DNA of 33,782 nt, from positions 1-33,782 of the forward strand of contig NZ_PPEL01000023.1 in NCBI RefSeq assembly GCF_002899695.1, read 5' to 3'. Origin of the DNA: Rubneribacter badeniensis (GTDB lineage: Bacteria; Actinomycetota; Coriobacteriia; Coriobacteriales; Eggerthellaceae). Shown piece after piece: positions 25,946-33,782 of this stretch; position 1 is the stretch's first letter; every line of letters begins with the position of its first letter. The notes beneath the pieces were generated by a model. The model did not search any database and was not told where the DNA came from. It was given only the letters and a program-made list of their open reading frames with translations. The translations under genes were made by a program, and so were the position numbers.

Positions 25946-26114
25946 AAGTCTAGCACGCCGCGCCCGCGCGCAGCCGACTTGTGCTAGGATATTCATCCCT
26001 TGCCCCTTCGGGGCGGGAGGGCGCGACCGCACGACAACAGCCGGCTGGAACGTCTTTCGGGCTTGCGCCGCACGCCCGTCGGCGGCACGCGAAGGACCGT
26101 CGAAAGGAGAGACG

Positions 26115-27245
26115 ATGGCGCCGCATCCGACCTGCGCGCAGCCTGGCATGCGCGAGTGCGTGACCGCCCTGCCAAAGCAGCTGCTCTCGCCGCCTTACGA
26201 GCTTCGCACGGAGATGAACTGGATCGACTTCTCGGGGACGGCGAACCCCCTCGGCACTCCCCCGTCGTTCATCCGCGCCATGGAGGACGCGCTGGCCGCG
26301 GGCGAGCTGAACTACCCGCCCGATCGCGAGGCGCATGCGCTGCGCGGCGCGCTTGCGCGCAAGTTCGGGCTCTCCGCGGACTCCTTCCTCGCCGGGTCGA
26401 CCGTGGGCGACATGGTGCGCGCCGTCGCGCAGACCTACCAGCCCTGCACCGTGGGCGTGGCTGTGCCGGGTCCGGCAGAGTACGCGCTGGCGGCCGGCAA
26501 CGCAGGGCATCGCGTGGTGGAGATCGCGGGCCCGGGCGGGTTCGTCGTCCCCGACCCGGCGACCGCCGAGCGCTGCGGCATCCGCTTCGACGCGGCCGTG
26601 CTGGCCAATCCGGGCTATCCGACGAGCCGCCTCCTGCCCGAGCCCACCTTGCGCGCCTACTTGGACGCGTGCAGCTGGGTGGTGGTGGACGAGCGCTCCA
26701 TCGAGCTCACGTTGGGCGGCGAGAGCATGGTGGGCCTCGTGCCCGAGCATCGCAACCTCGTGGTGGTGCGCTCGTTTTGCGAGCCGTTCGCCATGCCGGG
26801 CATTCCGGTCAGCTACTGCATCGCGCACCCCGACACCATCGCGCAGATCGCGCGCTTCTACGACAGTTCGGGCGTGCCCATGTTCGCCGAGGTGCTCGGC
26901 GAGCTGTCGCTGTCCGAGACGGAGCACCTTGAGCGCACGCGCGAGTTTTTGGACAGCGAGATCCCGTGGTTGCAGTGCATGCTCAACCTCGTTCCGGGCA
27001 TCGACATCTTCCCTGCCGAGGCGAACTACGTCATGTGCTCGTTCGACGGCGGGCCGGAGCTTTCGCTCGGCGTGCGCAGCGTCGACGAGCTGACGGCGCG
27101 GTTGCATCTGGCCGGGTTCATCGTCCGCAGGCTCGACGGCACGCCGGGACTCGAGGACGGGCGCTACTTCTGCGTGGCCGTGCGCACGCGCGAGGACAAC
27201 GAGAAGCTCATCGCCGCGTTGCGGGAGATCGTGGCGGGCTGCTGA
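26115..27245 (+). CDS. PLP-fold protein of class I/II aminotransferase type, lysine lost
   Basis: This 376-residue protein follows the HisC/CobD fold throughout (FSGTANPLGTPP at the start, NPGYPTSRLLPEP, VVVDERSIELT, IVRRLDG, VRTREDNEKLI). At the place of the PLP-binding lysine in R-S-x-(S/T)-K-x-F-A-x-x-G, it reads RSFCEPFAMPG: Glu223 replaces Lys. The Arg that holds the PLP phosphate in G-L-R-L-G-Y is Pro231 (GIPVSY), and the usual NPNNPTG is NPGYPTS. The protein should not work as a transaminase and may bind another ligand. AAAGGAGAG before ATG 26115 sets the start. It stands between dinB and copA genes. Confidence 0.8.
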   Translation: MAPHPTCAQPGMRECVTALPKQLLSPPYELRTEMNWIDFSGTANPLGTPPSFIRAMEDALAAGELNYPPDREAHALRGALARKFGLSADSFLAGSTVGDMVRAVAQTYQPCTVGVAVPGPAEYALAAGNAGHRVVEIAGPGGFVVPDPATAERCGIRFDAAVLANPGYPTSRLLPEPTLRAYLDACSWVVVDERSIELTLGGESMVGLVPEHRNLVVVRSFCEPFAMPGIPVSYCIAHPDTIAQIARFYDSSGVPMFAEVLGELSLSETEHLERTREFLDSEIPWLQCMLNLVPGIDIFPAEANYVMCSFDGGPELSLGVRSVDELTARLHLAGFIVRRLDGTPGLEDGRYFCVAVRTREDNEKLIAALREIVAGC

Positions 27246-27264
27246 AAAGGCCCCTTTGGCTTCG

Positions 27265-27286
27265 AGCGCCCTCGCATGCGAGGGCG
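27265..27286. terminator. Perfect 22-bp palindrome between convergent genes
   Basis: GCGCCCTCGCA is followed by its reverse complement. It lies 20 bp after the PLP-fold gene and could form a hairpin that stops transcription, but there is no T-run. Confidence 0.45.
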
Positions 27287-27436
27287 CGGGTCAATGCGAG
27301 CGGGCCGAGCGTATCGGCGCACTGCTTCAGGTGTCCTCGCGCGCAAGGGCGCGGCGGGCTGCGGACGTTCCGGCGAAGGCCCGCCGCGACGCTTCGTTTC
27401 GGGCCACCGCCTGAGCGCGACGGCCCTTCCGCATTC

Positions 27437-27637
27437 CTACTTCACCTCGTAGCCCGCCTCCACGATGGCGGCGGCGAGGACCTGGTCGGGCACATCCTCG
27501 CTCATCTTCGCGGTGGCGGTGCCCGCGTCGAGGTCCACGACGGCCTCCTCGACGCCGTCCACCCCCTCGAGGGCCTTCTTCACGTGCGCGACGCAGTGCT
27601 GGCACATCATGCCTTCCACGCGCAGGGTCTTCTCCAT
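27437..27637 (-). CDS. Possible CopZ-like copper chaperone from an internal start
   Basis: These 66 residues (MEKTLRVEGMMCQHCVAHVK onward) form a full HMA copper-chaperone domain with CxxC. The sequence GGAGGAAAGGAG stands 6-7 bases before ATG 27637, in frame within copA. A coupled or independent start here would yield a separate chaperone besides the fusion protein. This is inference from the ribosome binding site. Confidence 0.5.
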   Translation of the reverse strand: MEKTLRVEGMMCQHCVAHVKKALEGVDGVEEAVVDLDAGTATAKMSEDVPDQVLAAAIVEAGYEVK

Positions 27638-30052
27638 GGTCGTCTCCTTTCCTCCGGGCGCGTCCGCGCCCGTTTCCTTTCCCGCTTCGGCGGCCTTCTC
27701 GATATCTTCGCTCGCCGCGCCGTCCGCAGCGCGCGGCCCTTCGGCGCTTCGCGCCGCGTCCGCTCGCGCCGCGAAGCGCGGCCGCCATCCGCGCAGCCGA
27801 AGCGCGTTGGTCACCACGCACACCGAGCTCAGGCTCATGGCCGCCGCGGCGATCATGGGGTTCAGGTTCACGCCCCAGCTTGCGAGCGCGCCGGCGGCCA
27901 CGGGTATGCACACGGCGTTGTAGACGAGCGCCCAGAACAGGTTCTGCTTGATGGTGCGCATCGTGGCGCGCGAGAGCTGGATGGCGGCGGGCACGTCCAT
28001 GAGGTCGCTTCTCATGAGCACGACGTCGGCGCTCTCGATGGCGATGTCGGTGCCCGCGCCGATGGCGATGCCGACGTCGGCGCGGGCGAGGGCGGGCGCG
28101 TCGTTGATGCCGTCGCCCACCATGGCCACCGCCCCCTTCTCGGCCAGGCGGCGGATCTCGCGCTCCTTGCCTTCGGGAAGCACCCCGGCCACCACCTCGT
28201 CGGCCCCCACCTCGCGCTGGATGGCGGCGGCGGTGCGCTCGTTGTCGCCGGTGAGCATGACCGTGCGCACGCCCATGGCGGCAAGCTCGCGCAAGGCGGC
28301 GGCGCTCGTGGGCTTCACGGTGTCCGCCACGGCGATGACGCCGAGCACCCGACCGTCCTGCGCGAAGAACAGCGGCGTCTTGCCCTCGTCGGCAAAGCGG
28401 CGCGCCGCTTGCGCCAGATCGCCCGCGTCCACGCCGCGCGCCTCCATCATGCGCAGGTTGCCGGCGATGGTGGGCCGGTCGTCCACGAGCGCCTCCACGC
28501 CCTCGCCCGGCACCTGCGAGAACCCTTCGACGATGAGCGGGTGCGCGCCGCGGGCGCGGGCGTGCTCGACGACGGCGCGCGCGAGCGGGTGCTCGGACTT
28601 CCCTTCGACGGACACGGCGGCCTCGAGCAGGCGCTCCTCGCCGACGCCGGGGGCCGCGACCACGTCGGTCACGCTCGGCGCGCCCTTGGTCACCGTCCCC
28701 GTCTTGTCGAGCACGACGGTCTTCACGCTATGCGCGGTCTCAAGCGCCTCGGCGGACTTCACGAGGATGCCGCTTTGCGCCCCGCGCCCGGTGCCCACCA
28801 TGATGGCCGTGGGCGTGGCCAGCCCGAGCGCGCACGGGCACGAGATGACGAGCACGCTCACCGCATGCGAGAGCGCCGTCTCGAGCGACGAGCCCACGCC
28901 GAGCGTCCACACGGCGAACGTGATAAGCGCGACGGCGATGACCGCGGGCACAAACACGCCCGATATGCGGTCGGCGAGCTTCTCCACGGGGGCCTTGGTA
29001 GAGGTGGCCTCGTCGACGAGGCGGATGATGCCGGCGAGCGTCGTGTCGTCCCCCACGCGGTCGGCGCGCATGGCGAACCAGCCCGAGCGGTTGACGGTGG
29101 CGCCCGTCACCCGGTCTCCCGGACGCTTGTCCACCGGGACGCTCTCGCCGGTCACCACCGATTCGTCCACGGTGCCCGCCCCCTCGATAAGCGTGCCGTC
29201 CGCGGGCACGCTCTCGCCGGCGCGCACCGCGAGGATGTCGCCTTCGCGCACTTCGTCGATGCCGATGCGCTCCTCGCGGCCCTCGACGAGGCGGGTCGCC
29301 TCCTTGGGAGCGAGGTCCATGAGCTTGGCGATGGCGTCGGTGGTCTTGCCCTTCGCACGCGCTTCGAAGTACTTGCCGAGCGTGATGAGCGTGAGGATCA
29401 TGGCGGCCGACTCGAAGTAGAGGTCCATGGCGACCGCATGAGCGGCGTGGACGTCGCCCGCGCCGAGCGCGTAGCCTATCTTGTAGAGCGCGTAGACGCC
29501 GTAGAGCGTCGACGCCGCCGAGCCGAGCGCGATGAGCGAGTCCATGTTCGGCGCGCCGTGGGCGAGCGTCTTGAAGCCCACGCGGAAGAACTTGAAGTTC
29601 ACGAAGATCACGGGCAGAAGCAGCAGGAACTGCGTGAGGGCGAAGGGCATGACGTTCGCCTCTCCCAAAAAGAAGCCCGGCAAAGGCCAGCCGAACATGT
29701 GGCCCATGGACAGGTAGAACAAGGGCACAGTGAAGGCGGTGGACACGACGAGGCGCGTGCGCACGCGCTTGGCCTCGGCGGCGGCGTCGGCCACGGGGCG
29801 CGCCTGGGCGGCCCGCGTCGCGGGCGACGAGGCCGCTCGTTCGGGCCGCGCGAAGGCGCCGTAGCCCGCCTTCTCCACGGCGCGCTCGACGGCCTCCGCG
29901 ACGCCGGGAGCCTCGTCGAGCTCGGCCTCCATGGTGTTCTTGAGCAGGTTCACGGCCACGTCCCGCACGCCGTCCACTCCGCGCGCGGCCTTCTCGACGC
30001 GCGCGGAGCACGCCGCGCACGTCATGCCCGTGATGTCGAACGTTCTCTTCAC
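27437..30052 (-). CDS. copA: Copper-exporting P-type ATPase with fused C-terminal CopZ-like domain
   Basis: An 871-residue P1B-type ATPase that exports Cu(I). N-terminal HMA domain with CAAC at residues 12-15, TGES (301-304), membrane CPC (405-407), DKTGT (449-453, phosphorylated Asp) and GDGINDAP (646-653). AMSLSS in the last membrane segment is the Cu(I) signature. After an Ala-rich linker (about 760-805), a complete second HMA domain with CQHC follows at 806-871. Its first Met (ATG 27637) has its own strong Shine-Dalgarno sequence, so a free CopZ-like chaperone may also be made. The GTG start at 30052 has AAAGGAA. It follows csoR by about 105 bp and is probably controlled by it. Confidence 0.95.
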   Translation of the reverse strand: MKRTFDITGMTCAACSARVEKAARGVDGVRDVAVNLLKNTMEAELDEAPGVAEAVERAVEKAGYGAFARPERAASSPATRAAQARPVADAAAEAKRVRTRLVVSTAFTVPLFYLSMGHMFGWPLPGFFLGEANVMPFALTQFLLLLPVIFVNFKFFRVGFKTLAHGAPNMDSLIALGSAASTLYGVYALYKIGYALGAGDVHAAHAVAMDLYFESAAMILTLITLGKYFEARAKGKTTDAIAKLMDLAPKEATRLVEGREERIGIDEVREGDILAVRAGESVPADGTLIEGAGTVDESVVTGESVPVDKRPGDRVTGATVNRSGWFAMRADRVGDDTTLAGIIRLVDEATSTKAPVEKLADRISGVFVPAVIAVALITFAVWTLGVGSSLETALSHAVSVLVISCPCALGLATPTAIMVGTGRGAQSGILVKSAEALETAHSVKTVVLDKTGTVTKGAPSVTDVVAAPGVGEERLLEAAVSVEGKSEHPLARAVVEHARARGAHPLIVEGFSQVPGEGVEALVDDRPTIAGNLRMMEARGVDAGDLAQAARRFADEGKTPLFFAQDGRVLGVIAVADTVKPTSAAALRELAAMGVRTVMLTGDNERTAAAIQREVGADEVVAGVLPEGKEREIRRLAEKGAVAMVGDGINDAPALARADVGIAIGAGTDIAIESADVVLMRSDLMDVPAAIQLSRATMRTIKQNLFWALVYNAVCIPVAAGALASWGVNLNPMIAAAAMSLSSVCVVTNALRLRGWRPRFAARADAARSAEGPRAADGAASEDIEKAAEAGKETGADAPGGKETTMEKTLRVEGMMCQHCVAHVKKALEGVDGVEEAVVDLDAGTATAKMSEDVPDQVLAAAIVEAGYEVK

Positions 30053-30158
30053 AACGGTTCCTTTCCGCGCCCCGCCTCGGGCGAGACGTCGTCGATGGGA
30101 GGTTTTCGCTCGCGTTCGCTTTCAGGCGCGAGCCCGTTGGTGCCGTGCGGCGCTCGGA

Positions 30159-30461
30159 TCAGCGCGAGAACTTCCGCAGAAGCTGCATGACCTCGTCGAC
30201 CACCTCGACGTTGCCGCGCTGGATCTGCTCCACGACGCACGTCTCCAGGTGGTCTTGCAGCATGATCTCGGAGACGCGGTGCACGGCGCTTTCGGCTGCC
30301 GCGAGCTGCACGAGGACGTCGCCGCAGTAGCGGTTGTCCTCGATCATGCCCTTCACCCCGTTCAGCTGGCCGATGACGCGGTTGAGCCGCTTGTGCAGGT
30401 CGTCTTGCAACGCCGCCGAGCGCGGCGTCTCCTTGCGGTGGCAGCAGTCCTGTCGCTCCAT
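30159..30461 (-). CDS. csoR: Copper-sensing repressor CsoR
   Basis: A 100-residue CsoR/DUF156 protein that releases DNA when Cu(I) binds. Cys46 (NRYCGDVL), His71 and Cys75 (QDHLETC) have the same 25- and 4-residue spacing as the Cu(I) ligands of known CsoR proteins, so copper rather than another metal or sulfur species is likely. AAGGAAGG lies before ATG 30461. Its promoter contains G/C-tract inverted repeats as operators. Its own gene and copA are probably in one operon. Confidence 0.93.
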   Translation of the reverse strand: MERQDCCHRKETPRSAALQDDLHKRLNRVIGQLNGVKGMIEDNRYCGDVLVQLAAAESAVHRVSEIMLQDHLETCVVEQIQRGNVEVVDEVMQLLRKFSR

Positions 30462-30492
30462 GGCGCTCGCCTTCCTTCGCCTCGTGTTCCGT

Positions 30493-30509
30493 ATGCCCCC
30501 TTGGGGCAT
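30493..30509. promoter_or_regulatory. CsoR-type operator in the csoR leader
   Basis: ATGCCCC (30493-30499) and GGGGCAT (30503-30509) form a perfect inverted repeat with 3 bp between. Paired G/C-tracts are characteristic of CsoR operators. Confidence 0.6.
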
Positions 30510-30525
30510 TTCGCTTGTCGCAGCC

Positions 30526-30553
30526 AGTATATACCCCCTGAGGGCATTGTCAA
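30526..30553 (-). promoter_or_regulatory. Promoter of csoR-copA with operator in its spacer
   Basis: On the minus strand TTGACA (30553-30548) and TATACT (30531-30526) are 16 bp apart, a near-consensus promoter. The spacer holds a second, imperfect G/C-tract repeat (ATACCCC, CTG, AGGGCAT at 30531-30547), so CsoR would block RNA polymerase. Confidence 0.7.
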
Positions 30554-30653
30554 GCGTCGTTTCGTCAACGGGGAGGGCAAAGCGGCGTCGCGGCGTGCGG
30601 GCGCGTGGTACAATGCTGCGCCCGAAGGCGGGCGTCATGGAAAGGAGCGGGAC

Positions 30654-31328
30654 GTGTGCAGGCGTTTCGTCATGGTCGACCGGGACGAGGTCGCCCGTAT
30701 CGCAGCCGAGGTCGCCCGCGGGTTGGAGGCCCGCAAGGACGCGGTCGTGCGCCTTGGTGCGCTCGATGCGCTCGACGATTTCCGGGAGAGCCTGTCCGCG
30801 CCGGCCCCTCGCGAGTTGGCTGCGCACCGCGACGCCTTCCCCTCGTCGGTCGTGGCGCTCATCGCGCCCACGGGCCTCGGGACGCAGCTGGCCGTTGCCG
30901 ACATGGTTTGGGGATACGAGGTTCCCTGGAAGAAGGGTCCCGTGTTCAACACGCGCATCGAGACGGCGCGGGACAATCCGTCGAGCATGGGGCGCGCCTC
31001 GTTCGAACGTCGCCGCTGCCTCGTGCCGGCTTGGCGGTTCTTCGAATCCCATGCGACCGAGATGATGGCGAGCCCGCGCACCGGAAAGCCGATGCGCCGC
31101 TCCTACTCCTTCGCGCGCGCAGACGGCGCGCCGCTCATCCTCGCGGGGATCCACGAGGCCGGGCGCTTCTCGCTCGTGACCACCGAGCCTTCCCCGGTCG
31201 TCGCGCCGGTGCACAGCCGCATGCCGCTTGCGCTCGACGCGGACGGGGCAGCCTTGTGGCTCGTCGGCGACTTCGCGGCGGCCCTCGGTCGCAGCGCTCC
31301 CATCCTCGAGGCCGCGCCGGAAGCGTAG
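30654..31328 (+). CDS. SOS response-associated peptidase family protein (HMCES/YedK-like)
   Basis: A 224-residue SRAP protein that covalently shields abasic sites in single-stranded DNA. Cys2 (MCRRF), Asn99 (FNTRIETA), Glu131 (WRFFES) and His187 (VHSRMP) are the known active-site residues. The GTG start is fixed by Cys2 and by AAAGGAG six bases before it. The usual MCGRF reads MCRRF and GFYEW reads RFFES, so this is a divergent member. A -10-like TACAAT lies at 30609-30614. It is divergent from csoR, and three parS sites follow it. Confidence 0.88.
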   Translation: MCRRFVMVDRDEVARIAAEVARGLEARKDAVVRLGALDALDDFRESLSAPAPRELAAHRDAFPSSVVALIAPTGLGTQLAVADMVWGYEVPWKKGPVFNTRIETARDNPSSMGRASFERRRCLVPAWRFFESHATEMMASPRTGKPMRRSYSFARADGAPLILAGIHEAGRFSLVTTEPSPVVAPVHSRMPLALDADGAALWLVGDFAAALGRSAPILEAAPEA

Positions 31329-31350
31329 GAGGGTGCGCGGCGCGTCGGAA

Positions 31351-31366
31351 TGTTTCACGTGAAACA
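31351..31366. other. parS site 1 (ParB binding)
   Basis: TGTTTCACGTGAAACA, a perfect 16-bp palindrome, equals the parS consensus bound by chromosomal ParB (Spo0J). Confidence 0.93.
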
Positions 31367-31484
31367 TTCGTACGTTTCGGCGGCGCGCCCGAAACGCCTC
31401 GTGCAAAAGGTCGGAACGCGAGCGACAGGGGCGCTGCCCACGGTGACGCTCGCGGGAGGAAGCGGGCGCTTTTGCGCGCCGGGA

Positions 31485-31500
31485 TGTTTCACGTGAAACA
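31485..31500. other. parS site 2 (ParB binding)
   Basis: The same 16-bp palindrome as site 1, 134 bp further on. Confidence 0.93.
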
Positions 31501-31798
31501 TCTGTTCCCATTCCTTTTTCGGCATGCGGTTTCACCGCCATGGCGAGGCCCCAGGCTCGAAGGCCGCACCCCCTCCCTCGCAGCGGGATTCATGGGGCGT
31601 TCCGCGAAAGTCCGGGGCGTTTGAGAACCCCCATGGCGCTTGGCGGGGCCTTTCGAGTCCGACGGCTCCCCATCACGGCGGATCCCGGCATGCGCCGAGA
31701 AAAGGCGCCCTGTCCGTTCGTGGGCGATAGGGCTCAAAGCCCTCGGCCTCAGCTGCGGGAAAGGTTGCCGGCGAGACGGCGATCGGCTCGAGGGGGCA

Positions 31799-31814
31799 TG
31801 TTTCACGTGAAACA
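31799..31814. other. parS site 3 (ParB binding)
   Basis: The same perfect palindrome, 314 bp after site 2. Confidence 0.93.
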
Positions 31815-31871
31815 TCTGTACGTTCCGGCGACGAATGGAGACACTTCGGCGCGGAGGAGCGGAGGACGGTT

Positions 31872-32753
31872 CTACGTTCCGCGCTCGGAGAGCGCCAGAC
31901 CGCCGACGGTGAGCAGAACGCCGACGACGACGGACGGCGTGAGCGCTTCGCCGAGCACCGCGCACGAGGCGAGCACGGTGAGCGCGGGCACGAGGTAGAT
32001 GTAGAGGCTCGCGGTCACCGGGCCGAGCCTTCTCACCGCGAGGTTCCACGTCACGAAGCACAGTGCGCTCGCCCCCAAGCCGAGGAAGGCGAGGTTCCCC
32101 CACACTTCGGGCAAGGTCAGCGCCGGCCAGTTTGGCGAGAAGCCGAAGAAGGGCAGCGCGAGCGCCATGAACAGAAGGCCCCAGGCGAAGGTGCGCCGCG
32201 TGGCGAGGACGCCGTCCAGGCCGAACGAGGCGATCTTGTCCGTGACGAGGGAGTACACGGCCCAGGTGGCGGCCGCCGCGAGCGCGAGGAGCACGCCCGC
32301 GGCCTCGAAGCTCCCTCCTTCGGCGGCCTGTCCCGCGAAGCCCCCTCCTCCGAAGCTCACGAGCGCCACGCCTGCCATGGCCGCGGCGAAGCCCAGAAAG
32401 AAGGCCAAGCTCGGGCGCTTCTTCGAGAGCGCTGCCGAGAGCAAGCCCGTGAACAGGGGCGCGGCGGCCACGACCACGCCAACCACGGACGCCGGGGCGA
32501 ATGTGAGCGCGATGTTCTCCAGAAGGTAGTACAGCGCGATGCCCGTGGCTCCGGCCAGGGCGAACCACTTCTCCTGGGCGCGGCTCGGGAGGCGCAGCCG
32601 ACGCGGGCGTAGGACGGCGAGCGCGAGAAAGCCCACGGCAAAGCGCGAAAACAGGATCTCCATGGGAGAGAGGTGCACAAGCAGCACCTTCGTGGACACA
32701 AACGTCACGGCCCACACGAGCACGGTGACGAGCGCGAGCGCGTGGCCCCTCAC
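31872..32753 (-). CDS. EamA/DMT family transporter
   Basis: A 293-residue membrane protein with about ten hydrophobic segments in two similar halves, the EamA (drug/metabolite transporter) pattern; family members export amino acids or other metabolites. Typical pieces are LVTVLVWAVTFVSTKVLL at the N-terminus and SLYIYLVPALTVLASCAVLGEALT near the end of the second half. The start overlaps the end of the AraC-type regulator by four bases, so they form an operon and the regulator likely controls the export. The substrate cannot be named. Confidence 0.88.
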   Translation of the reverse strand: MRGHALALVTVLVWAVTFVSTKVLLVHLSPMEILFSRFAVGFLALAVLRPRRLRLPSRAQEKWFALAGATGIALYYLLENIALTFAPASVVGVVVAAAPLFTGLLSAALSKKRPSLAFFLGFAAAMAGVALVSFGGGGFAGQAAEGGSFEAAGVLLALAAAATWAVYSLVTDKIASFGLDGVLATRRTFAWGLLFMALALPFFGFSPNWPALTLPEVWGNLAFLGLGASALCFVTWNLAVRRLGPVTASLYIYLVPALTVLASCAVLGEALTPSVVVGVLLTVGGLALSERGT

Positions 32754-33625
32754 GCTCGGCGCCCCTTTTCGACGCTTGCGCGGTAGCGGGCCGGAGTGAG
32801 GCCGAAGAGCGCTTTGAACACGCGGGTCATGTGGGCTTGGTCGGAGAAGCCGGACTGCGCGGCCGCCTGAGACGGCGCGAGGCCGTCTGCGATCAGGCGG
32901 CGGGCGCGGTTCGCGCGCAGCGCTTGCAGGTAGCGGTGCGGCGTGAGGCCCGTGCGGGCCGAGAACGCGCGCACGAGGTGGCAGCGGGACAGGCCCGCCG
33001 CCTCGGCCAGCTCGGAAAGCGCGACCCCTTCAACGCAGCGCTCCTCGAGGAGGGCTCGGGCGCGCTCGACTCCTCCGGGGGCGGCGTTCGCGGCCGCTTT
33101 GCCGCATGCGCGGGGGTTCTCGCAGCGCGCAGCGACACGCGCGGCGAGGACGGCCAGGGCCTCCTCCTGGGCGAGCGCGTCGGCGTCGGGGTCGGCCGCG
33201 AGCGCACACACGACGTCCACCGCCCGGATGAGCGCCGCGTCACGGACGGCGAAGCGGATCGGGCGAAGCGACCCGGCTTCCCTGCCGAGCGCTCGCGCAA
33301 GCTCCACGTCGGGGACGGCCACGCTGCGGTAGGAGAGCGCCTCCCCGTCCACCGGCAGGCATCCGTGGGCCTCGCCGGGAGCGAACAGCACCGCGTCCCC
33401 CGGCCCGATGCCGAGCGTCGCGCCGCCGCATGTCGCGCACCGGTGGCCTCGCGCAATGGCGCCGATGGTCCAGAACTCGTGGAAGTGGGCGGGAAAGGGC
33501 TGGGCGACGCCCTCGAACGCGATCGTCTCGACGCCGGGGACGGCTTGCAGGGCGAAGGCGCGCCGAACGTCGGCCCCTGCGCAGGGGCCGCTCGAAGCGT
33601 CGGTTCCTTTCGCGAGCGCGTCCAT
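32750..33625 (-). CDS. AraC family transcriptional regulator
   Basis: This 291-residue protein has an N-terminal AraC cupin-type sensor (about 1-120, with AHFHEFWTIG) and a C-terminal pair of helix-turn-helix motifs: LSELAEAAGLSRCHLVRAFS and AAAQSGFSDQAHMTRVFKAL. The second ends in FGLTPARYR. ATG 33625 with AAAGGA upstream is preferred to the GTG at 33661. It overlaps the EamA transporter gene. The ligand is unknown; cytosolic sensor domains of this kind often detect amino acids or small metabolites. Bases 33626-33782 show no other gene. Confidence 0.88.
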   Translation of the reverse strand: MDALAKGTDASSGPCAGADVRRAFALQAVPGVETIAFEGVAQPFPAHFHEFWTIGAIARGHRCATCGGATLGIGPGDAVLFAPGEAHGCLPVDGEALSYRSVAVPDVELARALGREAGSLRPIRFAVRDAALIRAVDVVCALAADPDADALAQEEALAVLAARVAARCENPRACGKAAANAAPGGVERARALLEERCVEGVALSELAEAAGLSRCHLVRAFSARTGLTPHRYLQALRANRARRLIADGLAPSQAAAQSGFSDQAHMTRVFKALFGLTPARYRASVEKGRRA

Positions 33626-33782
33626 TTTCCGTCCTTTCGTCCGAAACGGAAACGATACCACGAAGGCGGGCTTCGCGCTTGAACGAAATTGCGCATGGCG
33701 GGCGGCTCGCGGCTATCGAAGGTGCCGCCTCCGGTAAGGGGCTCGCGAAGATCACGGAGATCGGAGCGGGGGGTTCGGGGGG

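Larger units (their letters stand above)
31329..31871. other. parS cluster between the SRAP and EamA genes
   Basis: This 540-bp stretch holds three perfect parS sites and no convincing gene. Overlapping open frames here have neither a ribosome binding site nor family motifs. Sequence right of the first and third sites is similar (GTACGTTTCGGCG versus GTACGTTCCGGCG), as if they arose by duplication. Confidence 0.75.

Noticed and set aside
26966-30190. A 1074-codon open frame opposite copA
   Set aside because: It is the antisense shadow of copA, with biased His/Gly/Arg composition and no recognisable domain.
31329-31871. Open frames across the parS region as genes
   Set aside because: They lack ribosome binding sites, change frame across the palindromes and show no domain; the parS sites explain the region.

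Overview
The window looks like the chromosome of a high-GC actinobacterium, most likely Coriobacteriia and close to Eggerthellaceae. That placement rests on GC-rich coding sequence, the gene content and IleS/CoaBC-type housekeeping genes; it is an inference, since no 16S rRNA is present. A foreign stretch occupies the left part.

Region 1 (1-4500) is clearly AT-richer than the rest. After the last codons of an unidentified plus-strand gene come two minus-strand genes: a GmrSD-like DUF262 protein with a C-terminal HNH motif, and a KAP-family P-loop NTPase broken by one frameshift. They look like a two-gene defence module. The stretch ends in a 3' fragment of a tRNA-Pro gene that still has its terminator.

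Region 2 (4508-15136) is an integrative, mobilizable element of about 10.6 kb sitting in tRNA-Pro(GGG). It is bounded by 35-bp perfect direct repeats from the tRNA gene, with a second pair of 22-bp repeats (probable integrase arm sites) just inside each end. It carries a tyrosine integrase, a zinc-finger protein of unknown function, a small HTH protein of excisionase type, a likely oriT, MobC and a relaxase. No coupling protein or type IV secretion gene is present, so it would need a helper for transfer. The cargo is a minus-strand gene row: two-TM membrane protein, lipoprotein, HipA-like kinase, Fic protein and an unknown 258-residue protein. Divergent from it is an XRE regulator, with a perfect 22-bp palindrome in the shared promoter region. 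This row is my best candidate for an undescribed system.

Region 3 (15092-30000) is core chromosome. It holds the intact tRNA-Pro, then on the minus strand ileS-lspA-rluA-family gene and hemH-coaBC, each group with overlapping genes. A second Fic gene, a DegV protein, a small membrane protein, dinB and a PLP-fold protein that has lost its PLP lysine follow.

Region 4 (27437-33782) holds a copper operon (csoR-copA, with a CopZ-like domain fused to the end of CopA and its own internal ribosome binding site) and an HMCES/YedK-type gene. An intergenic stretch with three perfect parS sites comes next, then an AraC regulator overlapping an EamA transporter gene. The parS cluster suggests that this locus lies in the origin-proximal part of the chromosome.
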